Both the position numbers and the translations under genes were made by a program. Below the pieces are notes generated by a model that worked only from the letters and a program-made list of their open reading frames with translations, was not told the DNA's origin and did no database searches. A stretch of 46,172 bases of DNA, taken from Bacteroidales bacterium (GTDB lineage Bacteria > Bacteroidota > Bacteroidia > Bacteroidales > UBA12170). The DNA is taken from positions 1-46,172 of the forward strand of contig JAGGUP010000108.1 in assembly GCA_021158405.1 (NCBI GenBank), read 5' to 3'. This document shows, piece after piece, positions 8,517 to 16,577 of the stretch (positions are counted from its first letter, which is position 1; every line of letters begins with the position of its first letter).

Positions 8517-9215
8517 ATGACGACAAAAGAAAAAATCAAAAAAGGGATTGTAAAAATAGCTACCGAAAGTCAAGACATTAAAAACGACATCATCACATTT
8601 GTCGGAGATGAATTTGAAAAATCCATTGCGCTTAAAAACCAGACAGCTGAAACAATTAAAGAAATTACAAAAGACACTCTTGATGGCGTTTATGAAGGTC
8701 TAAATGAAGCGAAAGATAAGGGGCAACAATATACTGATAGACTAACAGAAAAGGGTGTTGAAATAGAAGATGTGATGAAAAAATCATCTGAGGCTATGGT
8801 TAATGTTGCTAAACAGAAAGGCGAAAATGCTTTAGCAGTAAGTAAACAATCTGCTGAAAAAGCAAAAGAGCTTTTTAATGATGCGTCAAACAGAGCCAAG
8901 CACTCAATAGATAATATTGAAGACAAAGCAAAAGAGCAAATGGAAGCTACACTTAAAAATCTTAATGAAACCAAGAAAGAAACAAAAAACAAACTCGATG
9001 CAATAGGTGATGCACTAAAAGATTATACTACCGAAAAAAAAGATGAAACTTCAGAAGCTATTTCAAATGCTTTGCATAAAACCGCTGACAAAAGTAAAGA
9101 GGCTGCAACAGACTTAATGAACTTAGCAAAAAGCCATTCAAAAAAATTGACAAATCATTCACTTAGTAAGATATCAGACTGGTTAAAAAATCTTTCAAAT
9201 AAAGTAAATTCATAA
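8517..9215 (+). CDS. Amphipathic coiled-coil protein (apolipoprotein/LEA-like), soluble
   Basis: This 232-residue protein has no signal peptide or membrane segment. It is almost wholly charged helix, rich in Lys, Glu, Ala and Thr, with loose 11-residue-like periodicity such as AKDKGQQYTDR and NRAKHSIDNIEDKAKEQ. That composition resembles apolipoprotein A/E-type or LEA-type repeats that lie on lipid surfaces or protect membranes. I start at the ATG at 8517: an earlier in-frame GTG at 8451 lies inside the operator, upstream of the -7 box. It is followed 30 bases later by a related lipoprotein-like gene, probably in one transcript. Specific function unknown. Confidence 0.7.
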   Translation: MTTKEKIKKGIVKIATESQDIKNDIITFVGDEFEKSIALKNQTAETIKEITKDTLDGVYEGLNEAKDKGQQYTDRLTEKGVEIEDVMKKSSEAMVNVAKQKGENALAVSKQSAEKAKELFNDASNRAKHSIDNIEDKAKEQMEATLKNLNETKKETKNKLDAIGDALKDYTTEKKDETSEAISNALHKTADKSKEAATDLMNLAKSHSKKLTNHSLSKISDWLKNLSNKVNS

Positions 9216-9245
9216 ATATTTTATCAACTTTTTAAAAAAATAATC

Positions 9246-10052
9246 ATGAAATTAAAAACAGTAAAAAAAATATCAACTTATTTGATATTATCTACGGTAG
9301 CATTCACTTTTACAATGTGTCAAAATACTGGAGAAGGTGCAAAAAAAGACTTAAATAATTTAAAAAATAAAACTGAAAAAGAAGCAAAAAGCATTGAAAC
9401 TAAAACTACTGATTTAGCTAAGTCAGCGAGTCAAGAAGCAAAAACAAATTATGCTTTGACCAATGCAAGAGTGGCTCTATTAAGATCCCAAATTGCACTT
9501 GAAATTGACAAGTCCAAACAAAATACAGAAGCAGAATTAGACAATGCCATTAAGTATCTTTCAGAAGCCAAATCAACAGCTGATGAGAAAACAAAAGCAG
9601 AAATTGATTTGCTGGAAACCAAAGTAAATACAGCTAAAAATAGTGTTGTACAGAAAAAGGACGATGCTTTAGATAATGTATCTACTGCTGTTGATGAGGC
9701 AAAGATTATGTCTAAAAAATACAATGATGAGTTTCAGGCAATAAAAGAAAAAAACATTACTACAGTCAATAGGAAATATGCTGAACTTAGAGCAGAAGAA
9801 GCCCTTTTGAAGGCAAAAATAGCCGCTCAATCAGAAGAAACATTTGCTCAGGCAGAAGCTTATCTTGAAGAAGCAAATGAATGGTATATCCAGAGTAAAA
9901 AAGATGTTACTACCAAGATAAATCCCTACGTGGATAAACTTCAGAAAGATATTGAAGATGCTCAAACTTATCTAAATAAAAAAGATAAAGAAGCACGTAA
10001 TAAAATTTCAGATATTCTACAAAAAGCTAAAGAATTTGTTAACGAAGATTAG
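9246..10052 (+). CDS. Coiled-coil protein with lipoprotein-type signal
   Basis: The 268-residue protein starts MKLKTVKKISTY, then a hydrophobic run ending in FTMC at residues 22-25. C25 would be the lipidated cysteine, although TMC is not a textbook lipobox. The rest is charged helix with repeated Ala-Glu-Lys patterns, for example KNKTEKEAKSIETKTTDLAK and the two similar segments YALTNARVALLRSQIA and RKYAELRAEEALLKAKIA. It may be an envelope-anchored counterpart of the soluble coiled-coil protein 30 bases upstream. A rho-independent terminator follows at 10073, so it likely ends the unit driven by the third shared cassette. Function unknown. Confidence 0.7.
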   Translation: MKLKTVKKISTYLILSTVAFTFTMCQNTGEGAKKDLNNLKNKTEKEAKSIETKTTDLAKSASQEAKTNYALTNARVALLRSQIALEIDKSKQNTEAELDNAIKYLSEAKSTADEKTKAEIDLLETKVNTAKNSVVQKKDDALDNVSTAVDEAKIMSKKYNDEFQAIKEKNITTVNRKYAELRAEEALLKAKIAAQSEETFAQAEAYLEEANEWYIQSKKDVTTKINPYVDKLQKDIEDAQTYLNKKDKEARNKISDILQKAKEFVNED

Positions 10053-10072
10053 CTTTATAAATTTCCAAAAAC

Positions 10073-10103
10073 AGACAGCTCGTTACAGAGCAGTCTATTT
10101 TTT
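10073..10103 (+). terminator. Rho-independent terminator
   Basis: The stem pairs AGAC (10073-10076) with GTCT (10093-10096) and GCTC (10078-10081) with GAGC (10088-10091), with one A-A mismatch and a GTTACA loop, followed by ATTTTTT. It closes the coiled-coil unit and separates it from the phasin-UbiB pair. Confidence 0.85.
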
Positions 10104-10140
10104 ATTATGAAAATCAATTACTTAAAAAAAATAAAATAAA

Positions 10141-10455
10141 ATGAAAGATTTATTAAAAAAAAGTATTCTTACGGGAATAGGAATTGGTTTAATGACCAAA
10201 GACAAAGTTAAAGAATTTGCAAAAAAAACTGCCGATGAAGCAAAAATGACAGAGGAAGAAGCTCGTAAATTTGCAGACGAAGTGTTAAAACAATCAGAAG
10301 ATTCAAAACAAAAAATTGAAGAAATGATTGACAAACAGGTAAAAAAGAGTATTGACAAATTAGGATTGGCAAACAAAGAAGATCTGGAAAAAATTGAAAA
10401 AAAATTGAGCAAGTTGCAAAGTACCCTTAATAAAAAAGCAAATTTTAAAGAATGA
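10141..10455 (+). CDS. Phasin-like small coiled-coil protein
   Basis: The 104-residue protein has a short hydrophobic/glycine N-terminal part ([21 protein letters not shown]). [21 protein letters not shown] segment and a C-terminal coiled coil ([17 protein letters not shown]) follow. This layout matches the small phasin or PHA-granule-associated family often found directly before AarF/UbiB kinase genes. Its stop overlaps the start of the UbiB gene (ATGA at 10452), so the two are translationally coupled and probably work together. Whether it binds a lipid or polyester granule is not shown; no PHA synthase is in the window. Confidence 0.7.
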   Translation: MKDLLKKSILTGIGIGLMTKDKVKEFAKKTADEAKMTEEEARKFADEVLKQSEDSKQKIEEMIDKQVKKSIDKLGLANKEDLEKIEKKLSKLQSTLNKKANFKE

Positions 10456-12143
10456 TTCGTAAAATCGGAATGGTTGGTAAGGCTTATCGCCATGCCAACC
10501 GTTATCTGGAAATTATCAAAGTCCTTACAAAGTATGGGTTTGAGGATGTTGTTTCTAAATCCCATTTGGAAGGTGTTATTGATTTTGGACGAAAAATTGT
10601 TTTCAGCAAAACAGATTTAACTATCGCATCTCTTTCGCGTTGGGAGCGTATGCGGTTGGTTTTAGAAGAACTCGGTCCTGCGTTTATCAAATTAGGTCAG
10701 ATAATGAGTACCAGACCGGATTTGATTCCTCTTGAATTAATAGCTGAATTTAAAAAGTTACAGGATGTCGTCCCTCCATTTTCAGGAGCTAAAGCGGTAT
10801 CGCTAATTGAACAAGAGTTGGGGAAGCCTATTTCGGAAATGTTTGATAATTTTTCCTCTACACCTGTTGCTGCTGCATCCATAGCCCAAGTTCATAAAGC
10901 AATTCTTATTGAAGGAGAAGAGGTTGCGATTAAAGTTCAACGCCCGGGAATTGACCAGATTATCGATACTGATTTGGAGATTATGTTTCATCTCGCTACT
11001 ATGATGGAGAAGCATGTTGAAGGTATGAAATCTTTCAATATCATTAAAATTGTAGAAGAGTTTGATATATCTATTCACAAAGAATTAAACTTTTCTATTG
11101 AAGCTTCCAATCTGGAACGATTTGGCAATAATTTTCAGCAAGACCAAGATATTTATGTACCCAAACTCTACAGGAATTATAGCACAAAAAAGGTGCTAAC
11201 AATGGAATTTATTGATGGAATAAAAATTTCAGACATTGAAAGTCTTAAGGCAAATTCCCTTGACCGGAAAATTATTGCAAAAAGAGGGGGAGACTTAATA
11301 TTAAAACAAGTATTTGAATTTGGTTTTTTCCATGCCGATCCTCACCCGGGGAATGTTTTTGTATTGCCTGAAAACGTAATTTGTTTCCTTGATTTTGGGA
11401 TGATGGGAACATTAACTCGGACAACAAGGGAATTAATTACATCCATGGCAGCTGGGGCAATTAATAATGATATTGACCGAATTATTAGGAGCTTACTCAG
11501 ACTGTGTGAAACAAGCGGTGAAGTAAAAAAACAGAAACTGGAGTTACATATAACTGAACTTATCGACAGATATTTTCAAAAATCGTTGGAACAAATGGAT
11601 ATGTCCGACCTTATCAACGATGTAATTAAATTTTTTCCTGAAAACAACTTAATAATACCTTCTGACCTGTTTTTGTTAGGGCGATCTTTGCTCCTTTTGC
11701 AAGGAAATGGAGAAATGCTTGATCCCGATTATAATGTAGCAAAGCACGTAGAACCCTATATAAAGAAGATGATTCGGGAGCGTCTTCACATTCGTAAAAT
11801 CGCAAAAGACTTTTTCATTTCCTCTGAAGAATTGATACAACTGACTAAAGAACTACCTTTTGAGATTCGAGAGATAATAGAAAAAATTAAAACCGGTAAA
11901 ATAAAAGTGGATATTGAGCATAAGGGACTTGATCCAATGCTCCGCACTCACGAGCAAATAAGTAATCGAATAACTTTTGCTATTGTTTTAGCCTCCATAA
12001 CAATTGGTTCCTCATTAATTGTGCATTCTAAAATTCCTCCATTGTGGCATGATATTCCTGTTATTGGCCTTATTGGATTCCTTGCTGCAACCTTTCTGGG
12101 ATTTTGGCTTCTTATTTCTATTTTTCGTCATGGAAAGATGTAA
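10452..12143 (+). CDS. UbiB/ABC1/AarF-family atypical kinase
   Basis: The 563-residue protein has all UbiB-family motifs. KLGQ is at 80-83 (the inhibitory KxGQ helix), the alanine-rich nucleotide loop AAASIAQVH at 140-148, the catalytic-fold lysine K161 in [17 protein letters not shown] at 294-301 and DFG at 314-316. Two hydrophobic segments close the protein (about 520-560), anchoring it in the membrane. The family has ATPase or kinase-like activity linked to quinone and other lipid homeostasis. No ubiquinone genes are nearby, and the neighbours point to general membrane-lipid work. It overlaps the phasin-like gene by 4 bases. Confidence 0.9.
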   Translation: MIRKIGMVGKAYRHANRYLEIIKVLTKYGFEDVVSKSHLEGVIDFGRKIVFSKTDLTIASLSRWERMRLVLEELGPAFIKLGQIMSTRPDLIPLELIAEFKKLQDVVPPFSGAKAVSLIEQELGKPISEMFDNFSSTPVAAASIAQVHKAILIEGEEVAIKVQRPGIDQIIDTDLEIMFHLATMMEKHVEGMKSFNIIKIVEEFDISIHKELNFSIEASNLERFGNNFQQDQDIYVPKLYRNYSTKKVLTMEFIDGIKISDIESLKANSLDRKIIAKRGGDLILKQVFEFGFFHADPHPGNVFVLPENVICFLDFGMMGTLTRTTRELITSMAAGAINNDIDRIIRSLLRLCETSGEVKKQKLELHITELIDRYFQKSLEQMDMSDLINDVIKFFPENNLIIPSDLFLLGRSLLLLQGNGEMLDPDYNVAKHVEPYIKKMIRERLHIRKIAKDFFISSEELIQLTKELPFEIREIIEKIKTGKIKVDIEHKGLDPMLRTHEQISNRITFAIVLASITIGSSLIVHSKIPPLWHDIPVIGLIGFLAATFLGFWLLISIFRHGKM

Positions 12144-12149
12144 AATAAT

Positions 12150-12484
12150 TTTGCTCTTTAGCTTATTGAAAAGAAGCTTATTTAAAGTTTGTATTTGGTG
12201 ATGATTATAATTTTGTTAATGGAACATATATGAATATTCAATATTTACACGGTTTTATAAATGAAAGAGATACGGATAATCTTAGCACCTACTTCTTTAT
12301 TCAGTTAGACAAAAAATTATTAGACGACAAGTTAAAAATATCACCTTTAGCAGGAGGATTTATAGTATCTGATTGGAAAGACATAGGGAATAATTACGCT
12401 TTAGTTTATTTTCCTAGTATCTCATATATGGCAACAAATAATACAGAAATAACTTTATCAGCCGCTATATTTGATGGTAAATAA
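12150..12484 (+). pseudogene. Remnant of a second porin gene (frameshifted, truncated)
   Basis: Translation of 12230-12484 matches the C-terminal part of the porin at the window start (61 of 84 residues identical by my count, including PLAGGFIVSDW and the NNYALVY segment). DNA similarity continues upstream to about 12160, but there the frame is broken by small indels and TGA codons near 12199. The last porin segment with its terminal Phe is missing: a TAA follows GDK-like residues at 12482. No start signal exists for the open part. It is a decayed paralogue or duplication scar, not a working gene. Confidence 0.8.
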
Positions 12485-12567
12485 ATTAATATTTGAATTA
12501 AACAATAAAAATTTGTTTGCCACTTGAAAAAACATTCTAAATTTAAACGTTATTAAATAATACACAA

Positions 12568-13032
12568 ATGGAAAATTCGGGAATAATTTTTGGAAATAAA
12601 ATCCTTGATGTAGTTTTTCTGGCATGGTTTGCTGCACAATTTTATAAAGTAATTCATTCAATAATACTCGAAAAGCGTTTGGTTATAAGTCAATTATGGG
12701 AAACTGGCGGTATGCCAAGTTCCCATACCGCAACCGTAAGCGCCTTAGCTACTGCTGTTGGAATAACATATGGACTACAAAGTCCTATTTTTGCTGTTTC
12801 AATAGTTTTTGCAATTGTAGTAATGAGCGATGCTGCTGGCATTAGAAGAGCGGCGGGAAAACATGCTGGCATGTTAAATAAACTACACGACTCTCTAAAA
12901 AACCTTTTAGAAAACAAATTTCATCAAGAACAACTAAAAGAATTATTAGGACATACTCCTGTTGAAGTTTTAGTTGGAGCTGTACTTGGGGTAGCTATTG
13001 CTTTATTAATGTATAGTAATATTTTCAACTAA
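12568..13032 (+). CDS. Divergent PAP2-family membrane protein (DUF212, YuiD-like)
   Basis: The 154-residue membrane protein carries the hallmark GGMPSSHTATV motif (about residues 47-57), matching the PSGH-type phosphatase motif of PAP2 enzymes. A DAAGIRRAAGKHA motif follows (about 90-102), then GHTPVEVLVGAVLG (about 128-141) and a final hydrophobic helix. Divergent PAP2 proteins are presumed phosphatases acting on lipid phosphates; the activity is rarely tested. It is the last plus-strand gene of the lipid-themed block and converges on the FakA-FakB fusion. It has no shared operator cassette. Confidence 0.88.
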   Translation: MENSGIIFGNKILDVVFLAWFAAQFYKVIHSIILEKRLVISQLWETGGMPSSHTATVSALATAVGITYGLQSPIFAVSIVFAIVVMSDAAGIRRAAGKHAGMLNKLHDSLKNLLENKFHQEQLKELLGHTPVEVLVGAVLGVAIALLMYSNIFN

Positions 13033-13106
13033 TCTACATTCTGTTTATCAATAATATAAAATCCTTCACTTAGATTTTGGCTCTCTTTGTTAACTTTTTC
13101 TTTATT

Positions 13107-14918
13107 TTATTCCAACATTATACTTAAAGCTACCACGCCAGGTCCAGTATGAACTGCCAAAGCAGGTGTTACAGGAGAAACAAACTCAGGATCTTTCCCT
13201 ATTAGCTTTTTCATTTCATCAATATAAACTTGCGCTGTCTCTGCATTATCAGCATGCGAAATAGCATAAGCCCATATTTTATGATTCTTAACTAATTTAC
13301 GCATCTCCTTTTGAACCATTGCAATACTTCCTTTTTCTGTTACCGGTTTTCCAATTAAATCAATGGTTCCTTCTTCATTAACAACCAATAACGGTTTTAG
13401 TCCCATTAATTTTCCTAAAATACCTTTAACAGGGCTAACACGACCACTTTTCATCAAGTATTTAATGGTTTTTGTACTGACCAGCATTTTGGCATTTTTT
13501 GTCCACCCCTCCATACTATGCTCAATATCTTTAAGGGATGCTCCTGCTTCAAGGGCTCGAGCCGCTCTTAAAACAATAAGTCCTAAACCGCTAGCCGTTT
13601 TATTTGAGCTCAGCACTTTAATATCTTTCTTTTGCTGATTTGCTACTGTAGTTCCTGCTTTATTTGAATTTGACCATACGCCACTTAAGTTCCTACTTAA
13701 ATGAATAGAGAGTATTGAGTCGTAAAGAGAACTCATATACTCGTATTTATTCAAAAAGTCGTGATAGCTAGGTTGCGAAGTATTTGGATAAATTTCAGAA
13801 GTATCTAGTTGTTTGTAGAATTCGTAAGGAGAAAGCGTTAATCCATCCAGAAAGAATTTCTCTCCAAAATGTACTTTTACCGGAACAACTTGAATTTGAT
13901 ATTGATCCACTATATGCTGAGGTAAATCACAAGTAGAATCTGTAATTAGTCCTGTACTTAGTTTCTTTGCAGAAACCAAATCATTTTGCATAACCATATC
14001 ATCTACTTTTTGATAGCTGATATGTCCGTAACCTGAAATTTGCTGAAATACCTTTGCAGGCGTATCGGTATGAATATGCAAACGAATTTTTTTTGAAGAT
14101 CCTGCAATAACTAGTGAATCGCCAAGAAAATCAATTTTTGATCGGATAATTTCTTTTAACTCGGGCCGACTTTTATCCAAGATTAAAAGGGCTTCGGTAC
14201 AGTAGCGAAAATTTACAACTTCATGCGATATATTATCGTTTAGATTCTCAACTTTTACCACATTCCTATTTTCCAAAATGCTTCTGATATCGCCATGTTT
14301 AAAAAAGCTAATCATTCCCTCAAGGAAATGAACAAATGCTTTTCCGCCCGCATCAACCACCTTTTTCTTTCTTAGTATTTCCAATTTTTCGGGTGTAGCT
14401 GCTAAACTTTTTTGTGCATCTTTTAAAGAAGCACTAATCAATTCATTAAAATCGTCAAATTTACCGTGTAACTTATCGATGGCCTCTGCCCATTCTCGCA
14501 TTACAGTAATCATAGTGCCCTCAACAGGATTACTAATCGATTCATAAGAAAATCGTACGGCCTGTTTCAATGCATTCGAAAACTTTTCTACTGAAATATC
14601 TTCGATATCCTGAATACAGCTACTAAAGCCATATAAAAATTGAGCAAAGATAATCCCGGAATTTCCTCGAGCACCCATTAATGCCGCATCAGCCAGTGCT
14701 TCAGCGGTATCTTTTAGGCTACCTGTTGGAATATGTGTATCGACAATAGCTCGCATTGTTGAAGCCATATTGGTTCCCGTATCTCCATCCTGTACAGGAA
14801 AAACATTAATCTTATTAATCGCATTTTGATGCTCAAAAACTTGCTGAGCACCCGCTAAAAAACTAAAATAAAAACGCTTCCCGTTTAATACTTTTGTGTT
14901 AATCGTTATCAGTTCCAA
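13107..14918 (-). CDS. DAK2 (FakA-like) - DegV (FakB-like) fusion, putative fatty acid kinase
   Basis: About 603 residues. The N-terminal half is a FakA/YloV-type kinase: a DhaL domain with FPVQDGDTGTN (ends near 50) binding Mg-ATP, ARGNSG (83-88), and the FakA C-terminal HIHTDTPAKV segment near 281. From about residue 323 a complete DegV domain follows (LITDSTCDLP, then LSRNLSG and GRVSPVKG), which in FakB binds the fatty acid. In FakAB these are separate subunits; here both are one chain, so it may phosphorylate exogenous fatty acids on its own. I place the start at TTG 14918, 9 bases after GGAGGG. The in-frame TTG at 14948 is inside the -7 box, and the ATG at 14935 is out of frame. Confidence 0.85.
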   Translation of the reverse strand: MELITINTKVLNGKRFYFSFLAGAQQVFEHQNAINKINVFPVQDGDTGTNMASTMRAIVDTHIPTGSLKDTAEALADAALMGARGNSGIIFAQFLYGFSSCIQDIEDISVEKFSNALKQAVRFSYESISNPVEGTMITVMREWAEAIDKLHGKFDDFNELISASLKDAQKSLAATPEKLEILRKKKVVDAGGKAFVHFLEGMISFFKHGDIRSILENRNVVKVENLNDNISHEVVNFRYCTEALLILDKSRPELKEIIRSKIDFLGDSLVIAGSSKKIRLHIHTDTPAKVFQQISGYGHISYQKVDDMVMQNDLVSAKKLSTGLITDSTCDLPQHIVDQYQIQVVPVKVHFGEKFFLDGLTLSPYEFYKQLDTSEIYPNTSQPSYHDFLNKYEYMSSLYDSILSIHLSRNLSGVWSNSNKAGTTVANQQKKDIKVLSSNKTASGLGLIVLRAARALEAGASLKDIEHSMEGWTKNAKMLVSTKTIKYLMKSGRVSPVKGILGKLMGLKPLLVVNEEGTIDLIGKPVTEKGSIAMVQKEMRKLVKNHKIWAYAISHADNAETAQVYIDEMKKLIGKDPEFVSPVTPALAVHTGPGVVALSIMLE

Positions 14919-14945
14919 AGTATATTTCCCTCCATTTAATGTCTG

Positions 14946-14953
14946 CAAATATA
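14946..14953 (-). promoter_or_regulatory. -7 box of the FakA-FakB fusion gene
   Basis: On the minus strand this reads TATATTTG, matching the Bacteroidota TAnnTTTG box. It leaves a leader of about 20 bases containing GGAGGG before the TTG start proposed at 14918. No clear -33 TTG was found at the usual spacing. Confidence 0.5.
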
Positions 14954-15117
14954 TTTATTTGAATGACAATGGAGCATTTTTCGACTTTCAGCTCTAAATA
15001 TTCTAATTTTATATTTACAAATAACACAAATTAGAAGCTGAGGGATAGATACTTAGTCCATCTCTTAAAAAAAGTTAATTTGAATAACAAAATATTCGAC
15101 TAAAATGAATAGTCAGT

Positions 15118-16449
15118 CTATAACAAATCATTGGCTAGATTCGCCAATTCGCTTCTTTCCCCTTTTTCCAAACGAATATGCGCATAGATATCGTGGGCAT
15201 GAATTTTATGTATCAAATAAGACAAACCATTGGATTGTGAGTCAAGATAGGGTGTATCTATTTGAAAAATATCACCGGTAAAAACAATTTTCGTTCCTTC
15301 CCCTGCACGCGTAATAATTGTTTTAACTTCATGAGGAGTAAGGTTTTGAGCTTCATCGACAATAAAAAAGATATTGGATAAACTCCGGCCACGAATATAT
15401 GCCAAGGGTGAAATAACCAATTTTTCGTTTTCTACGGCAGCATTTATATTCTGAAACTCCTTATCTCGATCGCCAAACTGACTCTTAATAAATTTTAGAT
15501 TATCGTAAAGAGGCTCCATATAAGGTCTAATTTTTTCGAGTGCGTCACCAGGTAAAAATCCAATATCTCTATTGCTAAGCGGAATAATTGGCCTTGCCAA
15601 AAACACTTGCTTAAATTGTTTTCTTTGTTCTAAAGCTGCAGCCAAAGCCAAAAGGGTTTTTCCTGTACCAGCTACACCGGAAATTGTTACTAATTTAACT
15701 TCAGAGTTAAGCAGAGCATGAGCAGCAAAAACTTGTTCTGCATTCCGTGGTATTATTCTATGTATTGGCTGTTTGTCAATACGTTCAATCACATTTTCAA
15801 CAGGGTTATTATAAGCTAATATTGAATTTCTTCCACTCTTAAGGATGAAATACTGGTGTGGTACAGGTTTTTCAATATTAAGATCGGAATAATCACAATA
15901 ACCTTCCTTATACATCCGATCAATCACTTCCGAAGATACATTTTCAATTACGGCCTTACCGGTATATAGATCGTCTACATTTTTAATTTTTCCTGTTTCG
16001 AAATCCTCAGCAGCAATGCCCATTGCTTTAGCTTTAATTCTGAGGTTGATATCTTTGGTAACCATAATTACCGGACGTTTTGGGAATTCCTGTTGAAGCG
16101 CAATAGCAACATTCAATATGCGATGATCTGCTTTTGCAACACCAAATACTTTTTCTGCATCAAGATTCCCATTTACAGAAATATCAATAACCACTTTAAA
16201 TTTACCGCGTTTTGGGCCGTCTAATTTCTGCCATTTTTGAAGTGTCTCTTTATCGGAAAGAGCGTCCATTATTCGAATAAATTCTCGCGCTTCAAAATTT
16301 TTAGACTCATTTCCCTTTTTAAAATTGTCTAGTTCTTCAAGCACAGTGATAGGAATAGCTACATCATTATCACCAAAACTCTGAAGTGCATTATGATTGT
16401 AGAGAATAACGGATGTGTCGAGTACAAATATTTTTTTCATATTAGCCAT
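15118..16449 (-). CDS. PhoH-family ATPase with N-terminal PIN domain
   Basis: The 443-residue protein combines a PIN ribonuclease-like domain with a PhoH P-loop ATPase domain. In the PIN domain (about 1-150), acidic residues lie in FVLDTSVIL, VLEELDNFK and ADHRILNVA. In the PhoH domain, Walker A is SGVAGTGKT ending at T265 and Walker B is FIVDEAQNLTP with D364. This PIN-PhoH order is the YlaK/PhoH2 type, proposed to unwind and cleave RNA. It stands alone between the mutase genes and the FakA-FakB fusion, preceded by a terminator at 16521-16548. RNA target and role unknown. Confidence 0.9.
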   Translation of the reverse strand: MANMKKIFVLDTSVILYNHNALQSFGDNDVAIPITVLEELDNFKKGNESKNFEAREFIRIMDALSDKETLQKWQKLDGPKRGKFKVVIDISVNGNLDAEKVFGVAKADHRILNVAIALQQEFPKRPVIMVTKDINLRIKAKAMGIAAEDFETGKIKNVDDLYTGKAVIENVSSEVIDRMYKEGYCDYSDLNIEKPVPHQYFILKSGRNSILAYNNPVENVIERIDKQPIHRIIPRNAEQVFAAHALLNSEVKLVTISGVAGTGKTLLALAAALEQRKQFKQVFLARPIIPLSNRDIGFLPGDALEKIRPYMEPLYDNLKFIKSQFGDRDKEFQNINAAVENEKLVISPLAYIRGRSLSNIFFIVDEAQNLTPHEVKTIITRAGEGTKIVFTGDIFQIDTPYLDSQSNGLSYLIHKIHAHDIYAHIRLEKGERSELANLANDLL

Positions 16450-16520
16450 AAAAAATAATTTAGAATTATTAGAACCAATTGATTAGGCTAAATATACTAC
16501 GATTTTATCCTTTGAGACCA

Positions 16521-16548
16521 AAAAATAAAAGCCGTTTTTCAACGGCTT
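16521..16548 (-). terminator. Rho-independent terminator after mutB
   Basis: AAGCCGTT and AACGGCTT (16529-16536 and 16541-16548) form a perfect 8-pair stem. Read on the minus strand it is followed by a T-rich tail TTATTTTTT. It sits between the end of mutB and the PhoH-type gene. Confidence 0.85.
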
Positions 16549-16577
16549 ATCTTAATAACTTTTTTTGAAAAGAAGGC

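Noticed and set aside
12019-12201. Plus-strand open frame overlapping the end of the UbiB gene
   Set aside because: It is an out-of-frame reading of the UbiB membrane segments and of the porin remnant.
999-12567. Integrative element or phage origin for the lipid block
   Set aside because: No integrase, transposase, tRNA target or exact direct repeats were found; the porin fragment is only about three-quarters identical.
14936-14985. ATG at 14935 as start of the FakA-FakB fusion
   Set aside because: It is out of frame and meets a stop after eight codons.
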